Assembly (NCBI RefSeq): GCF_914767665.1
Contig: NC_059503.1
Span: 61,770,352 to 61,834,351 of the forward strand
Direction: 5' to 3'
Length of the DNA: 64,000 nucleotides
DNA from: Harmonia axyridis
Taxonomy: Eukaryota; Arthropoda; Insecta; Coleoptera; Coccinellidae
Under the pieces are notes generated by a model. The model did no database searches and was not told the origin of the DNA. It saw only the letters and a list, made by a program, of their open reading frames with translations. Within the stretch, counting starts at the first letter, position 1; each line of letters starts with the position of its first letter. The translations under genes were made by a program, and so were the position numbers. Shown piece after piece: positions 22,740-34,317 of the stretch.

Positions 22740-23110
22740 CCCTGCAGCTTTGATACCTTAACGTTAATGCAAGAGGTCATAAACAAATTCTCTGGAGTCA
22801 GTGGAAACTTACCCCGGGAAATCCGGGGAGAAAACGGATACCCCCCTCTGGGGAGTAACCCAAGACGGAAACATAAAATTTCATAAACCGCGCAGCGTGA
22901 ATTCGGATATCAATTCAAATGGCCCAGAAGCGCCAAGTGCTCTGAAATTTCTTTAAAAGCGCCTCATTAAACTCTGTTAGAGGACAGAACGTGATGGAAC
23001 CCCCATGGTCGTGGTGCGGCGTCGAAATCTAGCGTCATATGTCGCGTCCGACACCCCATTTAGCACGTCGATGTCTTTGTGTTGGAACTATCGCACCGTG
23101 AATGTTGAGG
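22740..23110. promoter_or_regulatory. GC-rich island, candidate distal regulatory DNA
   Basis: A CpG-containing island about 6 kb past the omb stop. It includes a compact hairpin CCCCGGGAAATCCGGGG (near 22812) and no coding frame. Candidate downstream enhancer of omb by position; no direct evidence. Confidence 0.3.
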
Positions 23111-23530
23111 GGGTTTTATTGCTGCAAAAATGGGTGAGAATTAAATGATGATAAATGCGTGCATCCAATAACTATGAGAAACTCGGAAAACTTGGAGAAA
23201 GATGCCGTTTTATCTCCATGAAAACTTTGGATCCCTGAAAATTACTGAATACTCAGCATAGGTGGGATAATACTTCTGATATTCGTCGAGATTTTTTTTA
23301 TCGCGTGTCCACTTTTGTTATTTTTATCGTTATTGAAAAAATGAATCTTTTTTGACTTCTTTTATGGTTGTCTTCTCAAAGTTTGTTTGTACAATTTTTC
23401 TGTATCCATAACTGTTGTATTTATTTTTTATTTTTGTAAAAGAACTAATATAAACTGAAAACGTTGGCTTTTTGATAAGGATTTGTTCCTTTCTTCCAAT
23501 GAACAACCATCATCATTTCTAGAGCCGAGA
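23111..23530. other. Intergenic, nothing recognised
   Basis: AT-rich sequence leading into a microsatellite. Confidence 0.4.
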
Positions 23531-23880
23531 TATTCATTTATCCATTTATTTTTTATTTATTCATTTATTTATTTATTTATTTATTCATTCATTTATTCAT
23601 TTATTTTTTCATTTATTTATTTCCTCATTTATTTATTCTCCCATTAATTTATTCATTCATCTATTCATTTATTTATTCTTCATTTATTCATTAATTCGCT
23701 TATTCATTCAATCATTCATTCATTCTGTCGTTTATTTATTCACATATTCATTTATTCATCCATATATTCATTGATTCATTTACTGATTTCTTCATTGATT
23801 CTTTTATTCATCCAATCCTTTTTTTTTAATCACTCATTCATTTATTCATTCTTGTAATTATTCTTTTATTTAGTCATTCA
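23531..23880. repeat. Imperfect (ATTT/ATTC)n microsatellite
   Basis: About 350 bp of interrupted TTAT, TCAT and TTCA tetranucleotides, the complementary strand form of the repeat at 21674-21892. Confidence 0.85.
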
Positions 23881-26179
23881 GACCTTATCAACCATCAATG
23901 AAATGTAAAATTCAATTATCGATATATCGACTATCATTTTCTCTCAATGTTTTCCTGAAGTCACAGACTCTTCCATTTAATTAGAAATTGCGGTTTTCCT
24001 CAGTTCAAGTTTTTCCTCGATAACTCCTACAATTTTCATTTTAACTATACGGTTTGCTTAGATACCACTTTCTTTACATACGTAGAATTGACTGAAAGAA
24101 TGTTGTAATTTGAGAATCTTGAGTGTTGATGAACATTGTACATTATTGGTCCAAACCTTAAGCAATTTCATAATACTACGTATTAGCAGAATTGAAAAAT
24201 CTTTTTCTGCTGAAATATTGAAAAAAATGTGACTCCTTATCGAAACCAAATTTCTTCATAAGAATCTCTTTAACTCATGAATCTTTGGTTTCACAAAAGT
24301 TGAGACATATTGGTCTAATTATCATCAAATAAGCTATCTAATGATGCAATAATATACAAGGTGTGCCATTTGTAAGAAGAAAGTAGTTGTAGCGGATTGA
24401 GAATATATTTTAGGGGGAAAGATAATTGTCTCAAACTCCATGCAAATTTTCAGTGGAAATACAGATAAATATCCTATAGACCATCACCGTGGATCACCCT
24501 GTATATGCATATGTATCAAATGATAAGCTAAGGTATAAGGTTCTAATCACTGATGATGAATCCTGAGTCAAATTCAATTCTGGCTGAACGTAAACATTAT
24601 AACACTCGAACAGAAAAAACTAGAAACTTGAAATTTTCAGGGTAGGTTAAGATGTCGAACGCTTCACTTTAGTTGTTGTAATTTCATAATGTAAAGTTGA
24701 GGGGGTAAACACGTAGTTATTTCATACGTAGTTCTCTCAATCCTATGATAACTGCGGTAATGCGGAATATGCTATCACTCCAAATCATAAAACCCGTTCA
24801 CAATGGTGTCCGGCCCATATTGATATTTCAACTTATCTCAGAAACGTTGACTGATGCAAGTTTTCGAAACCAGAATACCTATGATTGAGTGACCATAGTT
24901 AATTGCTTTATTCAATTGTCTGGAGATATCATTGGCTTCTACAGGGAACGAGATGTCCAAATTGCGATAACTCCGAAAAATGGTTCTGTCTGTTCGTTGA
25001 TGAATCTCGGTTGTTTTCGACTGAATTTTGTTTGAAATTGAATAGAAATGCTTAAGGTGATTGATGATAAGCCATACTCGAGTGTTTTGTGCTGTCTGTT
25101 TCTGTTGAGTTGACACCTTTTATCAAATTAGGTATGTTTCGTTTGTGTTGATGACTATTGGGCGTCCGAGATGATAATCTGTTGTTTTTAGTGTGATTAT
25201 TCCAGAAAAAATTGATGCTTTCATTTTTTCTTATGACCAAAAAAAAGGTTTTAACTGTGTCGACGAAAATTTTATAGTTTCTATACAGGATATTTGATTG
25301 AAGATTTTGTGTAATTTTTTTCACTCAAAATGATATTAACTATTCTCTTCCTTTTTTACGTCAGGGACTCCATGTAATATTTTTCGGACTACTGTATTAA
25401 GTAAACCAACAAACAGTTATATGTATATAAATGTTCAGCATAAATCCTGTCGACCGTAATTTTTTCCTTGAAACAAAGGGTCCTGGCAAGAGTAACAACT
25501 CCACCCACACTAAGCGTGAAGTTGTTGGATTTATAACAATGCTGGCCAAATTTGCCGCTCCCTGTCTAGAGAAAATATAGTTACGGCAGCAATTATACCG
25601 CATTTTCAGCTCTAGTGGACCTACTGAGTTGAGTGCAAAGCCATCTGTCACTTAATTTGTTCGTTTTTCTAACAAGGCCATAAAAAACTGAGAAAAGCAC
25701 CGTAGAGAAAGAATTTAGGATCTAGAGAGCGTTTGTAAGAATTTTTTAAAGAAATTTGCAGCTAGTTAATTGCTTCGATATATGTTATCAATAATTCTGC
25801 TCCACAAACTTGATCTCTGACATACCGTGAGGATATAGAATGATTCTTTCATCACAATGGCATTCATTACTTTTTCGGCAACAATTTTCTTTGTGAAACG
25901 GAAAAATATGATTGTTATTTACTATATAAGTAGGATAAAGGCGTCATTACTATATGAGTAGCAAACGAGTGCGTAGCACGATTATATTAATGATGCATTA
26001 TCATACAAGGACAGAACAACTTTTTATCTACATGTGATGAAAAAAATTAAAACCACGTTGTAATTAAATTTTGTGAAACTCAACTGAAAATTATCCTAGT
26101 TGATATCATTCGTCCTCAGATCATAGAAGTATGTTTATTACATTGACAACCGTTTGATGTATATCAAGTTGGTTAGGTC
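23881..26179. other. Intergenic, nothing recognised
   Basis: AT-rich DNA. A block ending near 24500 (GGATCACCCTGTAT) has the look of a repeat terminus seen in many insect genomes but cannot be assigned. Open frames at 24838-25324 and 25397-25651 on the minus strand resemble no family I know. Confidence 0.35.
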
Positions 26180-26223
26180 AAATTTTACTCAAAAGGTATT
26201 GTTTAACCTTTTGAGTAAAATTT
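26180..26223. repeat. Perfect 18-bp inverted repeat hairpin
   Basis: The left arm AAATTTTACTCAAAAGGT (26180-26197) and its exact reverse complement (26206-26223) are separated by an 8-nt loop. No flanking duplication or coding context explains it. Confidence 0.85.
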
Positions 26224-28379
26224 AACGTGCTTGGTCGGAATTGGTGATTCAAATAGATTTCTGTCCTATATAGAAGAAGTAGTGCCGGTTAAGTATATGT
26301 TCTAATAATGTCTGAATTCTTCTGTGAAAAAATGCGCTACGTACTGAAATTTGAGTCGTGTAATGAGTTTCATTACTTGAATGAAACAAATTCAGTGGTC
26401 AAAATAAAGCAGTCATAAATAAAAAAGTATATTGTAAATATTTGAAAGGTCAGATTTTTCTTCCTTTCGATACTGGCCATTATGAATCGGTACAAGTCAT
26501 GGAAGGTTAGTCTTCTATTTCGGATGATTTTTATTGAAATTTACAAATTTTTCGAAAACAAATGCGACGACTTTTCATAAAATGATGAAGGTCTGACCAT
26601 CGTGGGTTCTTGCTGTATATATGAACAAAAGAAAGCCGACTGACAATCGACGTGGTCAGAAAATATTCCAGGGGTATCCACCTCGAAAGATTCATAACCG
26701 AAACAAAAGTTGCAACGATTTTGCACGCTTCAATTCACTCGATACTGGAATTTTCAAAGACGAGGTAATTTGTCAATTCATCGTATGCGGTTGGTCTGGA
26801 TGCGGATGCACGTATCTGGAGAAAGAAACAGAGAGAATTTTCTGGAAGATTTTCAATAGTTATCGAGACTTCAGGAAGGATACGTTCCTTGTTTTAAATT
26901 TCAGCCATTATTTGTTCAATTTGAGATTTGGAATGTATTTTATCGGCAAGAATTGTGTCGGGATTCTCGGTAAGTATTGATAAGAATATTTGCATTCATC
27001 AAGTAATAATCTCACCAGGACGAATTGATTAAATTTTGAAACAGTAGTATTTTTTTAGAGTCATCCATCTTGTAGAAAGGTATTTCAGGTTTCGCAGAAT
27101 TCTTTTCGTGTCAAAGAGTTTCAGAAAAACTCCTTCTGAGGTTTATTTTTATTTCTAATATCGTTGTTCATTTTCCCAAAGCTCCTCCCGTTGGATTCGA
27201 ACATCAAAAACCTTTCTTGGGATTGAAAAATATCCAGAAGTGCTTCCTTGAGATATAGAAATTGGAATAGCACGTACGTTAAACCAATATTGTTCCTGAA
27301 ATTGAAAGAATACCTGCGTAATACCTGGCGTTATTACATCAACTTCTCTGAATTCTCTTGGAGTACTATAGCTTCCTGGAAAGATTTGGTGATTAGAAAG
27401 CTGAAAATAATCTACAAAAGAGGTTCCATCCTAATAGCACAGTAATTCATTAAAAACCGATTCAACTCAAGTTTTTATTTCAATACTATTTGTTTAGAGT
27501 GAAAAGGATCGATCTTTGTATATTTCAATTCAATATTGAATTTGTAAAGACCTGGGTAGGAGTTTTGTTGCTAAATAAGCCGAACAACCCCTAGAAATCA
27601 GTCTTTAGAGTCTCATGGGCAATTGTAACGTTACAAAGTATACTTAATTACCTTTTCGGATCGAAAGCATTTTGGAAATGTTCGTTACTATTGGATCAGA
27701 ATACTGGATCAGCGTATTTTGTGATCCGAATTTGCGACGACAAAATAGAACAATTTCGCATTTATTTTTTTCTCGTGTAAGAGCTACATAGCTGAGTTTC
27801 TTGATAACTCCACACTTCATAGTTGTATTTTATAAATACAGGCTTTCACTGTTAACTGACAGATGGATGCTGAGAAATTATAAGAAAAAAAGAAATTAAT
27901 TAGTGCCATTATTCACGAAATTATGCACGAACATTAATTTTGTCATTTCACATTAATTTCAGTTCGGTCAGTGAATAGATGGAATTGCTTTGATCTTGAA
28001 TTCATTATATGTAGGTGAGTAGATCCGCATACTTCAAGACCACTATTAGCTCAAAATTAAAAAGCTAAAACTGATAATACAACAAACGCGCAAAAATACT
28101 CTTTTAAAAGGTCGATATATCTGAGAATAAGGTAAATATGATTTTTTGGATCATTCTCCACTAATATGTTTACGTTTCGTCCCTACATGCCGAAAGATAT
28201 ACAACATCATAAATCCTATAATTCAGAAGATTATCGTATTATTCAATTAAAGCCGTGAAATTTATTCAACTTTTATTAAACCAGCGCGTAAGAGGCTTCA
28301 GACATGGCGTTAACGTTTTCCAGTAATTTCTTATATATGCAATTAACATTGCAATCTCATAATTTTTATACGAACCATT
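26224..28379. other. Intergenic, nothing recognised
   Basis: AT-rich unique DNA. A 119-codon frame at 26621-26980 has no recognisable domain and is not called. Confidence 0.35.
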
Positions 28380-28900
28380 ACCGCGCTTTTTGGCGAGTTC
28401 GGCGGCAATAGCGTTTCTTGCGGTATCGATAGTCGGGGTCATCGGAACCGATCAACCCATAGATTTCGAGGATTTCTGTGGTATTTCGCCGTAAAATATA
28501 ATTGGGAAATAACGAAGAACAGGTAGCTTATCACTTATCACTAATCGGGCCTTTTATCGCCACGGACCGGTCCACTGTCGGCAACTACAAAGGAAACCAC
28601 ACGCTTAATGTATTCGGATTCTGTGCGAATTCGGCAGCTTTCCCTGCTTGCTGAACGGGTTGGTCCGATTTTTATGCGATTGCGGATTCAGAAGGTGTGA
28701 ATTCCGATTTGTTGACAAGTCCCTGTTGCTCGGTGGCAGCGACAACAACGTCCAACTCACAATCTGATCGATCTTTCGGAATATTTTAATCAGTTCCCGT
28801 TTGAAGGCGTAGATTCCTTTGGAGTTTTGGGTTCGATACTTAAGGCTGATTGAGTCGCTTCAATTGAGTTTGTTTTATCGACCATAGACAACTTTGAGGA
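28380..28900. promoter_or_regulatory. GC/CpG-rich island, candidate distal regulatory DNA
   Basis: A non-coding, CpG-containing island (GGCGAGTTCGGCGGC, CGGACCGGTCC) in AT-rich surroundings about 12 kb past omb. It has the same character as the intronic islands. A regulatory role is only inferred. Confidence 0.3.
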
Positions 28901-30199
28901 GAGTAATTGGGTCTACTGGTCCAATTCTGCATTCGTTTTGATAACAACCAATCAAAGGATTTGGCGATAAATGTTTATTTTTTGTTATTCGTTCGAAAAG
29001 CTGAATTTAAATTACAGAATTGTCTGAAACGAATTCAATTGATGGGTCAATCGTTATAATTGACTCTCGATTCATTAATTAACGTTTCCCATTTTTTGCT
29101 GCACTCCCTGATTGTTCCTACTGTATATATCCAGGTAAAATTGTCAAAATATCCAAGAGAAACATGAATATATTTATGCGCTTATAAGAGAACTGTTGTG
29201 TGCAGTATATGGGATTTCATTGTCGGTTTTTTTCATGTAGATGATGAATTATTCAGCATATATGAACTAAATATACCCTTAGTCCTGTTCGACAAGAACA
29301 AATGCAGTAGCTTAACAAATGAATCTAAGGACTGTATTGATGAAATAAGATTATTTGAATTTCTTGGAGAACAAGCCAACCGAGCTATCGGTTATATACA
29401 ATCTATATCCAAACTTCCAAGTACTTGGTTATTGTCAGTCAAAAATGCATATCGTAAGTGATAATCTTTGGCACGGAAATAGTAGTTAGTACTTGTTTAC
29501 CAAAATAATTCGAAAAAAGGTTACGTTCTACACGATAAACAATGTCAAAAAATAAACAAACAGCTAGATAAATATGGATGTGAAGAATAGAAAGAGAATA
29601 TTAACCAATGAGTTCAAATAAAGTAGCGATCATATGGCGATCGAAAACCCACAAAAACGATAGCTAAATATTTGGCTGTTAATATCACAAACGTTGCCAA
29701 ACAGAATCCAGCAGATTTGAGTAACTTTTAGACGCTGATGGCTTTCACAGATCTAGTTGACATACCTATATATGCGCTATATAAGCGTTATAGCTTTGAA
29801 AGTTGAATAATTCCTTCTCAAATTGATGACCATATCATTTCTTACATTATCATTCACAAAAGTCAAAATCTTTGGATTGGGAGAATATTATTTAGAAACT
29901 GGGAGCAGAGATTTCGTGAGACACTGTATTTTTGGATTTAAGAGGGAATACTACCACGTGACTGCTCAGCTCAAAGTGAAATTATATATTTTTCCCCTCA
30001 CAACCACCGATTTTTATGGGGCTTTCACATAGTTTCTTAAAACTATAATCTACATTGTAGAATGTTGAAATATTCGGAAAAAACTTACCGACAGTCATTA
30101 CAAAAGAAGTGAAACTATAATTTTGTGAAAAACATAATCGACCATCGTACCCTCTACTTATATGCTTCGTAAAGACACCAAGTTCTGCAAGGCCTATTT
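28901..30199. other. Intergenic, nothing recognised
   Basis: AT-rich DNA without recognisable gene or repeat. The frame at 29198-29461 has no ATG-supported gene context. Confidence 0.35.
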
Positions 30200-30978
30200 T
30201 TGAAAATGTCGATGAAATCACTTCAAATATTGAGGAAGAACGTCATGTTAATAGTCTCAGCATCGAGCAGGAGCTGAACATTGATTATTTTGATCCATTT
30301 TCAGAAGGCTGGATTGAAAAAACGCTCAGTGTTTGGGTCTACACGTTCTGATCTAAAAAACATCTCATGAACCGAATTTCCCTCTGCTAATCGCTGTTGA
30401 ATCGAAACAAAATCGACCCATTTCAGAAGCGAGTAGAGACTGGAGATGAAAATGAGACACTTACAAAACTGTCAAGCGACAGAGAGTGTGGTCAATAGCC
30501 AACGAAGAGGCTAAGATCGTTAACAAGCCAGGGTTGAAGTCCAGGAAGGTGTTGCTGTATGTTTGGTGGGATTGGTAGGGAATACTCTACCATACGCTTC
30601 TCTCCTCTGGTCAATTCTCAATTCTGCCATCTATTGTGAATAACTGGATCGTTTGAAGGTGGAGATCGCACAAAAGCTACCACCATTGGTGAATAGGAGA
30701 GGAATAGTGAAGATCCTGGAGCTAGGATGGAAAAATCGTATGCACCTACCCTATAGTTCAAATCTAGCATCAAGTGATTACCATCTTTTAGCCGAGGTTT
30801 TTTGCCAATAGGGACGAGGGCTTCAACAAAAGGAACATTATGAAGTAGGATTCTCGTTGGTAACAAGCTATCGAACAGAACGACGCATATTTGACTCAAA
30901 CTGGATGATTGTAAAACATTTTATGAAGCATTGGAATAAAGTGAAAAATAAGAAAGACAAAATATTCAGATATTTTGT
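30200..30978 (+). pseudogene. Decayed mariner (DD34D-type) transposase
   Basis: Reading across stops and frameshifts gives NIDYFDPFSEGWIEKTLSVW (about 30280), then MNRISLC and SLLNRNKIDPFQKRVETGDE (about 30370-30455). These are the N-terminal to first-Asp part of a mauritiana/irritans-type mariner transposase, where ...ESLLxRNxxDPFLxRxxTGDEKW is the family pattern. Further weak matches extend to about 30960. It has many stops and is inactive. An I-like retroposon later inserted at 30992. Confidence 0.55.
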
Positions 30979-30992
30979 TAGCTGCAGAACAT

Positions 30993-31838
30993 TCTCTAAA
31001 GCCCTGGGAAGTGAGCCCTCGATTCTACAGACCGAGATAATGGCTATTTATGTATGCGCCCAGGAGTGTCTCAAACTGAACCTCAAGGGGGCGCATATCT
31101 ACATCACCACGGACAGCCAAACCACGCTGAAATCCCTGAAATCGTGTTGTCAGGGGTCTCTGCTGACTTGGGAGTGCCGTAACACCATAAAGCAACTGGC
31201 CAGAGGAAATAAGGTGACTCTACTATGGGTACCAGGGCACTGTGGGGTTGAAGGAAATGAAAGAGCTGATGAACTTGTGAAAAGTGCATCAAGGTTTACA
31301 CCTGCTGGAGCTGAGCCTTCCTGTGGGATAGAAAAAGACCAATATAAAGCTGCGGTCCAGCTATGGGAGTTGAACAGCAGGACAATCCACTGGACTAACA
31401 CTTCTAGACTTGTTCAGGCAAAGAAATTTCACCTACCTACGCCAAAAAGCTCCTGAAGCTGTCGCGAGCCGAGCTTCGGGTGATGGTGGGACTGCTGACG
31501 GGGCACTGTCGGTACAAACATCATTTGTACCGTATGGGAAAGTCAGCAGACGAGATTTGCAGGCTCTGTGGATCAGAAGCAGAAACAGCCGAACACTTGA
31601 TATGCAAGTGTCCGGAGCTGGCTGGCCTTAGAGCCATTCACATGGGTAAGCCGGTCCTGGATACCAAAGAGGTAACGGCCAAGGCCCCTAAGGAGGTTGT
31701 CAATTTCATTAACTTCGTTGGCGACTTCCCTGGGTTTCTATGAATGAGTAGGGTAGTGAACAAAAGATCTGCATGGTCGCAGTTCCCGGAAGGCTTACCG
31801 AACCAAAACGATGCCAGTTCAAATAATAATAATAATAA
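30993..31838 (+). mobile_element. 5'-truncated I-like non-LTR retrotransposon with TSD
   Basis: The insert is bracketed by a 14-bp direct duplication TAGCTGCAGAACAT (30979-30992 and 31839-31852) and ends in (AAT)n (31822-31838), the hallmarks of target-primed reverse transcription by an I-clade element. It carries the RNase H domain lacking its first Asp: LQTEIMAI, TTDSQTTLKSL, LLWVPGHCGVEGNERADEL (31020-31280). After one frameshift near 31430 comes the C-terminal MVGLLTGHCRYKHHLYRMG with the zinc-knuckle-like CRLC...HLICKC, stopping at 31741-31743. The frameshift and 5' truncation make it dead on arrival. A diverged copy of the same 3' end is at 56221-56890. Confidence 0.85.
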
Positions 31839-31852
31839 TAGCTGCAGAACAT

Positions 31853-32869
31853 AGAATTGGTCCATATTGCTTTGTATTCGATTGGTATATATGGCTCAAA
31901 TCTTAGGTCAGAAAACAATATAAATTTGAGATTTCAGCTGAAGATGTACTCTAAATGAATTTATTGGGAAATGCAAATGTGTGAATTTACATTGAGTACT
32001 TTTCTTGTGCCTAATTTCTGCAGGAAAGTATATGCTAAGTCCACTACTAATTATAATTATAATTATAATAACTAATTGTAACTACTATAAAGATGCAGAA
32101 ATTAAATTTGAAGTCATAGCAAAGTGAATGAAGGAAGTTGGGTGAAGTTGTAGTAAAGCAGCGTTGGGGTGGGTTCATTATCTGCGAAGGTGACCAATTT
32201 GTTTTACATGAGAAAAACTCAGAATTATCCACGTTCTCCCGTTCTTTTCATTTTCTTTTTCTGTGACGAGAATTGCAAACAATGCAGTGCTGGAAAGCCA
32301 TTCTGTCGGACGTTATCGGACCTTTCCAATCTTATCCGAAGCAACTATTACGCAATTCATCTCTCCGACCTTCTTCTTTAACATCACTAATACAGCGGTC
32401 AAGTTTCCTGATATCTTAGTGGCTCCCAGAGGTTCTATTGTTTCCGTTCGAATTCAAGATTATGAAAATAAGAGGGGTTGTACTGTCGTGTTAGCCCGGA
32501 GATTACCATTCCCCTGTATTAGCAGGGTCAGATTCCTATCAACGATATTGGGAATTGATAACGAATGGCGATTTATTGGATCCGTTTTATTCACTCCCTC
32601 GGGATCCTGGTCTTGTCGAGATTCATTGGGGTTGATAATAAGGATGGCCATCCCTACGTTAATAGTATTATCGAATGAGACAAACATAAGTCCATATTGA
32701 GAATGATGAAGATGTCAATTTTTGTTGCGTTTTGTGTCTAAAATACCATTTAATGATATATTTTCATTTTTGTAGACATCATTTGCAAAATTGCAAAATT
32801 TGGTTCATAATATTATGGAGTAGTCATGAAATTTGTGAGCTAGTTCAAAAGGGTATTAACTTTCCCAGT
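31853..32869. other. Intergenic, with an unexplained moderately GC-rich patch
   Basis: No known element recognised. Around 32263-32700 the plus strand is open for 145 codons from a GTG, and the minus strand is open at 32460-32687. Neither translation resembles a family I know. The composition is slightly richer in G+C than its neighbours. Possibly another island or a fragment of an unknown repeat. Confidence 0.3.
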
Positions 32870-33404
32870 AAAACTAGATACTAGATACTAAATACTCAAT
32901 ACTAAATACTGAATAATAAATACCAAATTCTAGATACCACATACTAAATACTTCATACTGAATACTGAATACTATATACTTCATACTGAATACTAAATAC
33001 TGAATACTAAATACTGAATACTTAATACTAAATACTAAATACTAAATACTAAATACTAAATACTAAATACTAAATACTAAATACTAAATACTAAATACTA
33101 AATACTAAATACTAAATACTAAATACCAAATACTAAATACTAAATACTAAATACTAAATACTAAATACTAAATACTAAATACTAAATACTAAATACTAAA
33201 TACTAAATACTAAATACCAAATACCTAATACTGAATACTGTGTACCAAATTCAGAATACTAAATACTAAATACTAAATACTAAAAACTAAATACTGAATA
33301 CTAAATACTAAATACTAAATACTGAACACTAAATACTGAATACTTAATACTAAATACTGAGTACTAACTAAGAAATATTGAATATTTACTAGATACTGAA
33401 TAAA
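32870..33404. repeat. Heptanucleotide (TACTAAA)n satellite
   Basis: About 535 bp of tandem TACTAAA with a nearly perfect core (about 33018-33210) and degenerate flanks (TACTGAA, TACCAAA, TACTTAA variants). Confidence 0.95.
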
Positions 33405-34230
33405 AATTGCCGAATATTTCCCTGATTCCATAAAAAAACAAAGAAGGTTTCAAAAAAAAAAGAAAACCACTAACGCGAAATGAGGAGCTTTTGAGCGCTC
33501 GATAATTCATGCACCAATGGAACCTCTGGAAACCACAGAACTTTATATAGGTTTTTATGCGGTATTCAAAGAAACAATTGAAGCATCAATCAAGGATCAC
33601 CCAAAAACCTCTGACTTCACGGATTTACTTCCATAACTGTCAACTGAAACTTTTTATGAAGCTTAAAGTTGTTCTTTTTCATTTACTTGCAAAATATCAT
33701 TGTTCATCTTGTTCGAACCTACAATACAACACAATATTATACTAAACTAACTAATATATTTGGAACAAGCAATTTTTAGGGTACCAGTGTTCTCTAGTTG
33801 GATCTTGACCATTAACTATTGTAGATTAGAATCTACCACCAGGTTAAGTTTCTAGGTCCTTTCGTTCGAAAGTTATTGTGTATCCGGATGGACGGACAGA
33901 ATCGAATTTGACCACGGATTCGTCATCAGTGCGTTGAAATGATAAAGCGATCGGTACGGAGAAAGATATCACATGTAACAAAGATGGAAATACTTCCATC
34001 GAATTGCATTATGAAAATTAATTTTTAAATATGAACTATTTTATCGAAATCGGGGTAGAAGCATCATTATTTGCTCAAGAATTGAGCTGCTTACTTTATC
34101 TTCTTCCATTGAATAGAATTTTGCATTTTTAAATTTGAAATATTTCACCAAAATCGGGGTACTTTGCTCAAGAATCGAGCTCTTCACCAACCTCAGTTTT
34201 CGAATGCAATACTTACCTAGTTTTCTGTAT
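33405..34230. other. Intergenic, nothing recognised
   Basis: AT-rich DNA with two similar short segments around 34040 and 34130 (ATCGGGGTA...GAGC), probably a small local duplication. Confidence 0.4.
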
Positions 34231-34261
<31 letters not shown>

Positions 34262-34317
34262 GTTTATTAATCCTGTAAAACAAACAAGTGCATAGGACAA
34301 GTCAGCAAAAAACATAA

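Noticed and set aside
21674..23880. Tetranucleotide arrays as a CRISPR-like repeat
   Set aside because: Simple sequence repeats without spacer structure in a eukaryotic genome.
26541..26980. Overlapping frames on both strands as a gene
   Set aside because: Neither translation shows a domain; no exon signals of quality.
32263..32700. 145-codon open frame
   Set aside because: Starts at GTG without a usable ATG, matches no family, and the opposite strand is also open. Left as unexplained sequence.
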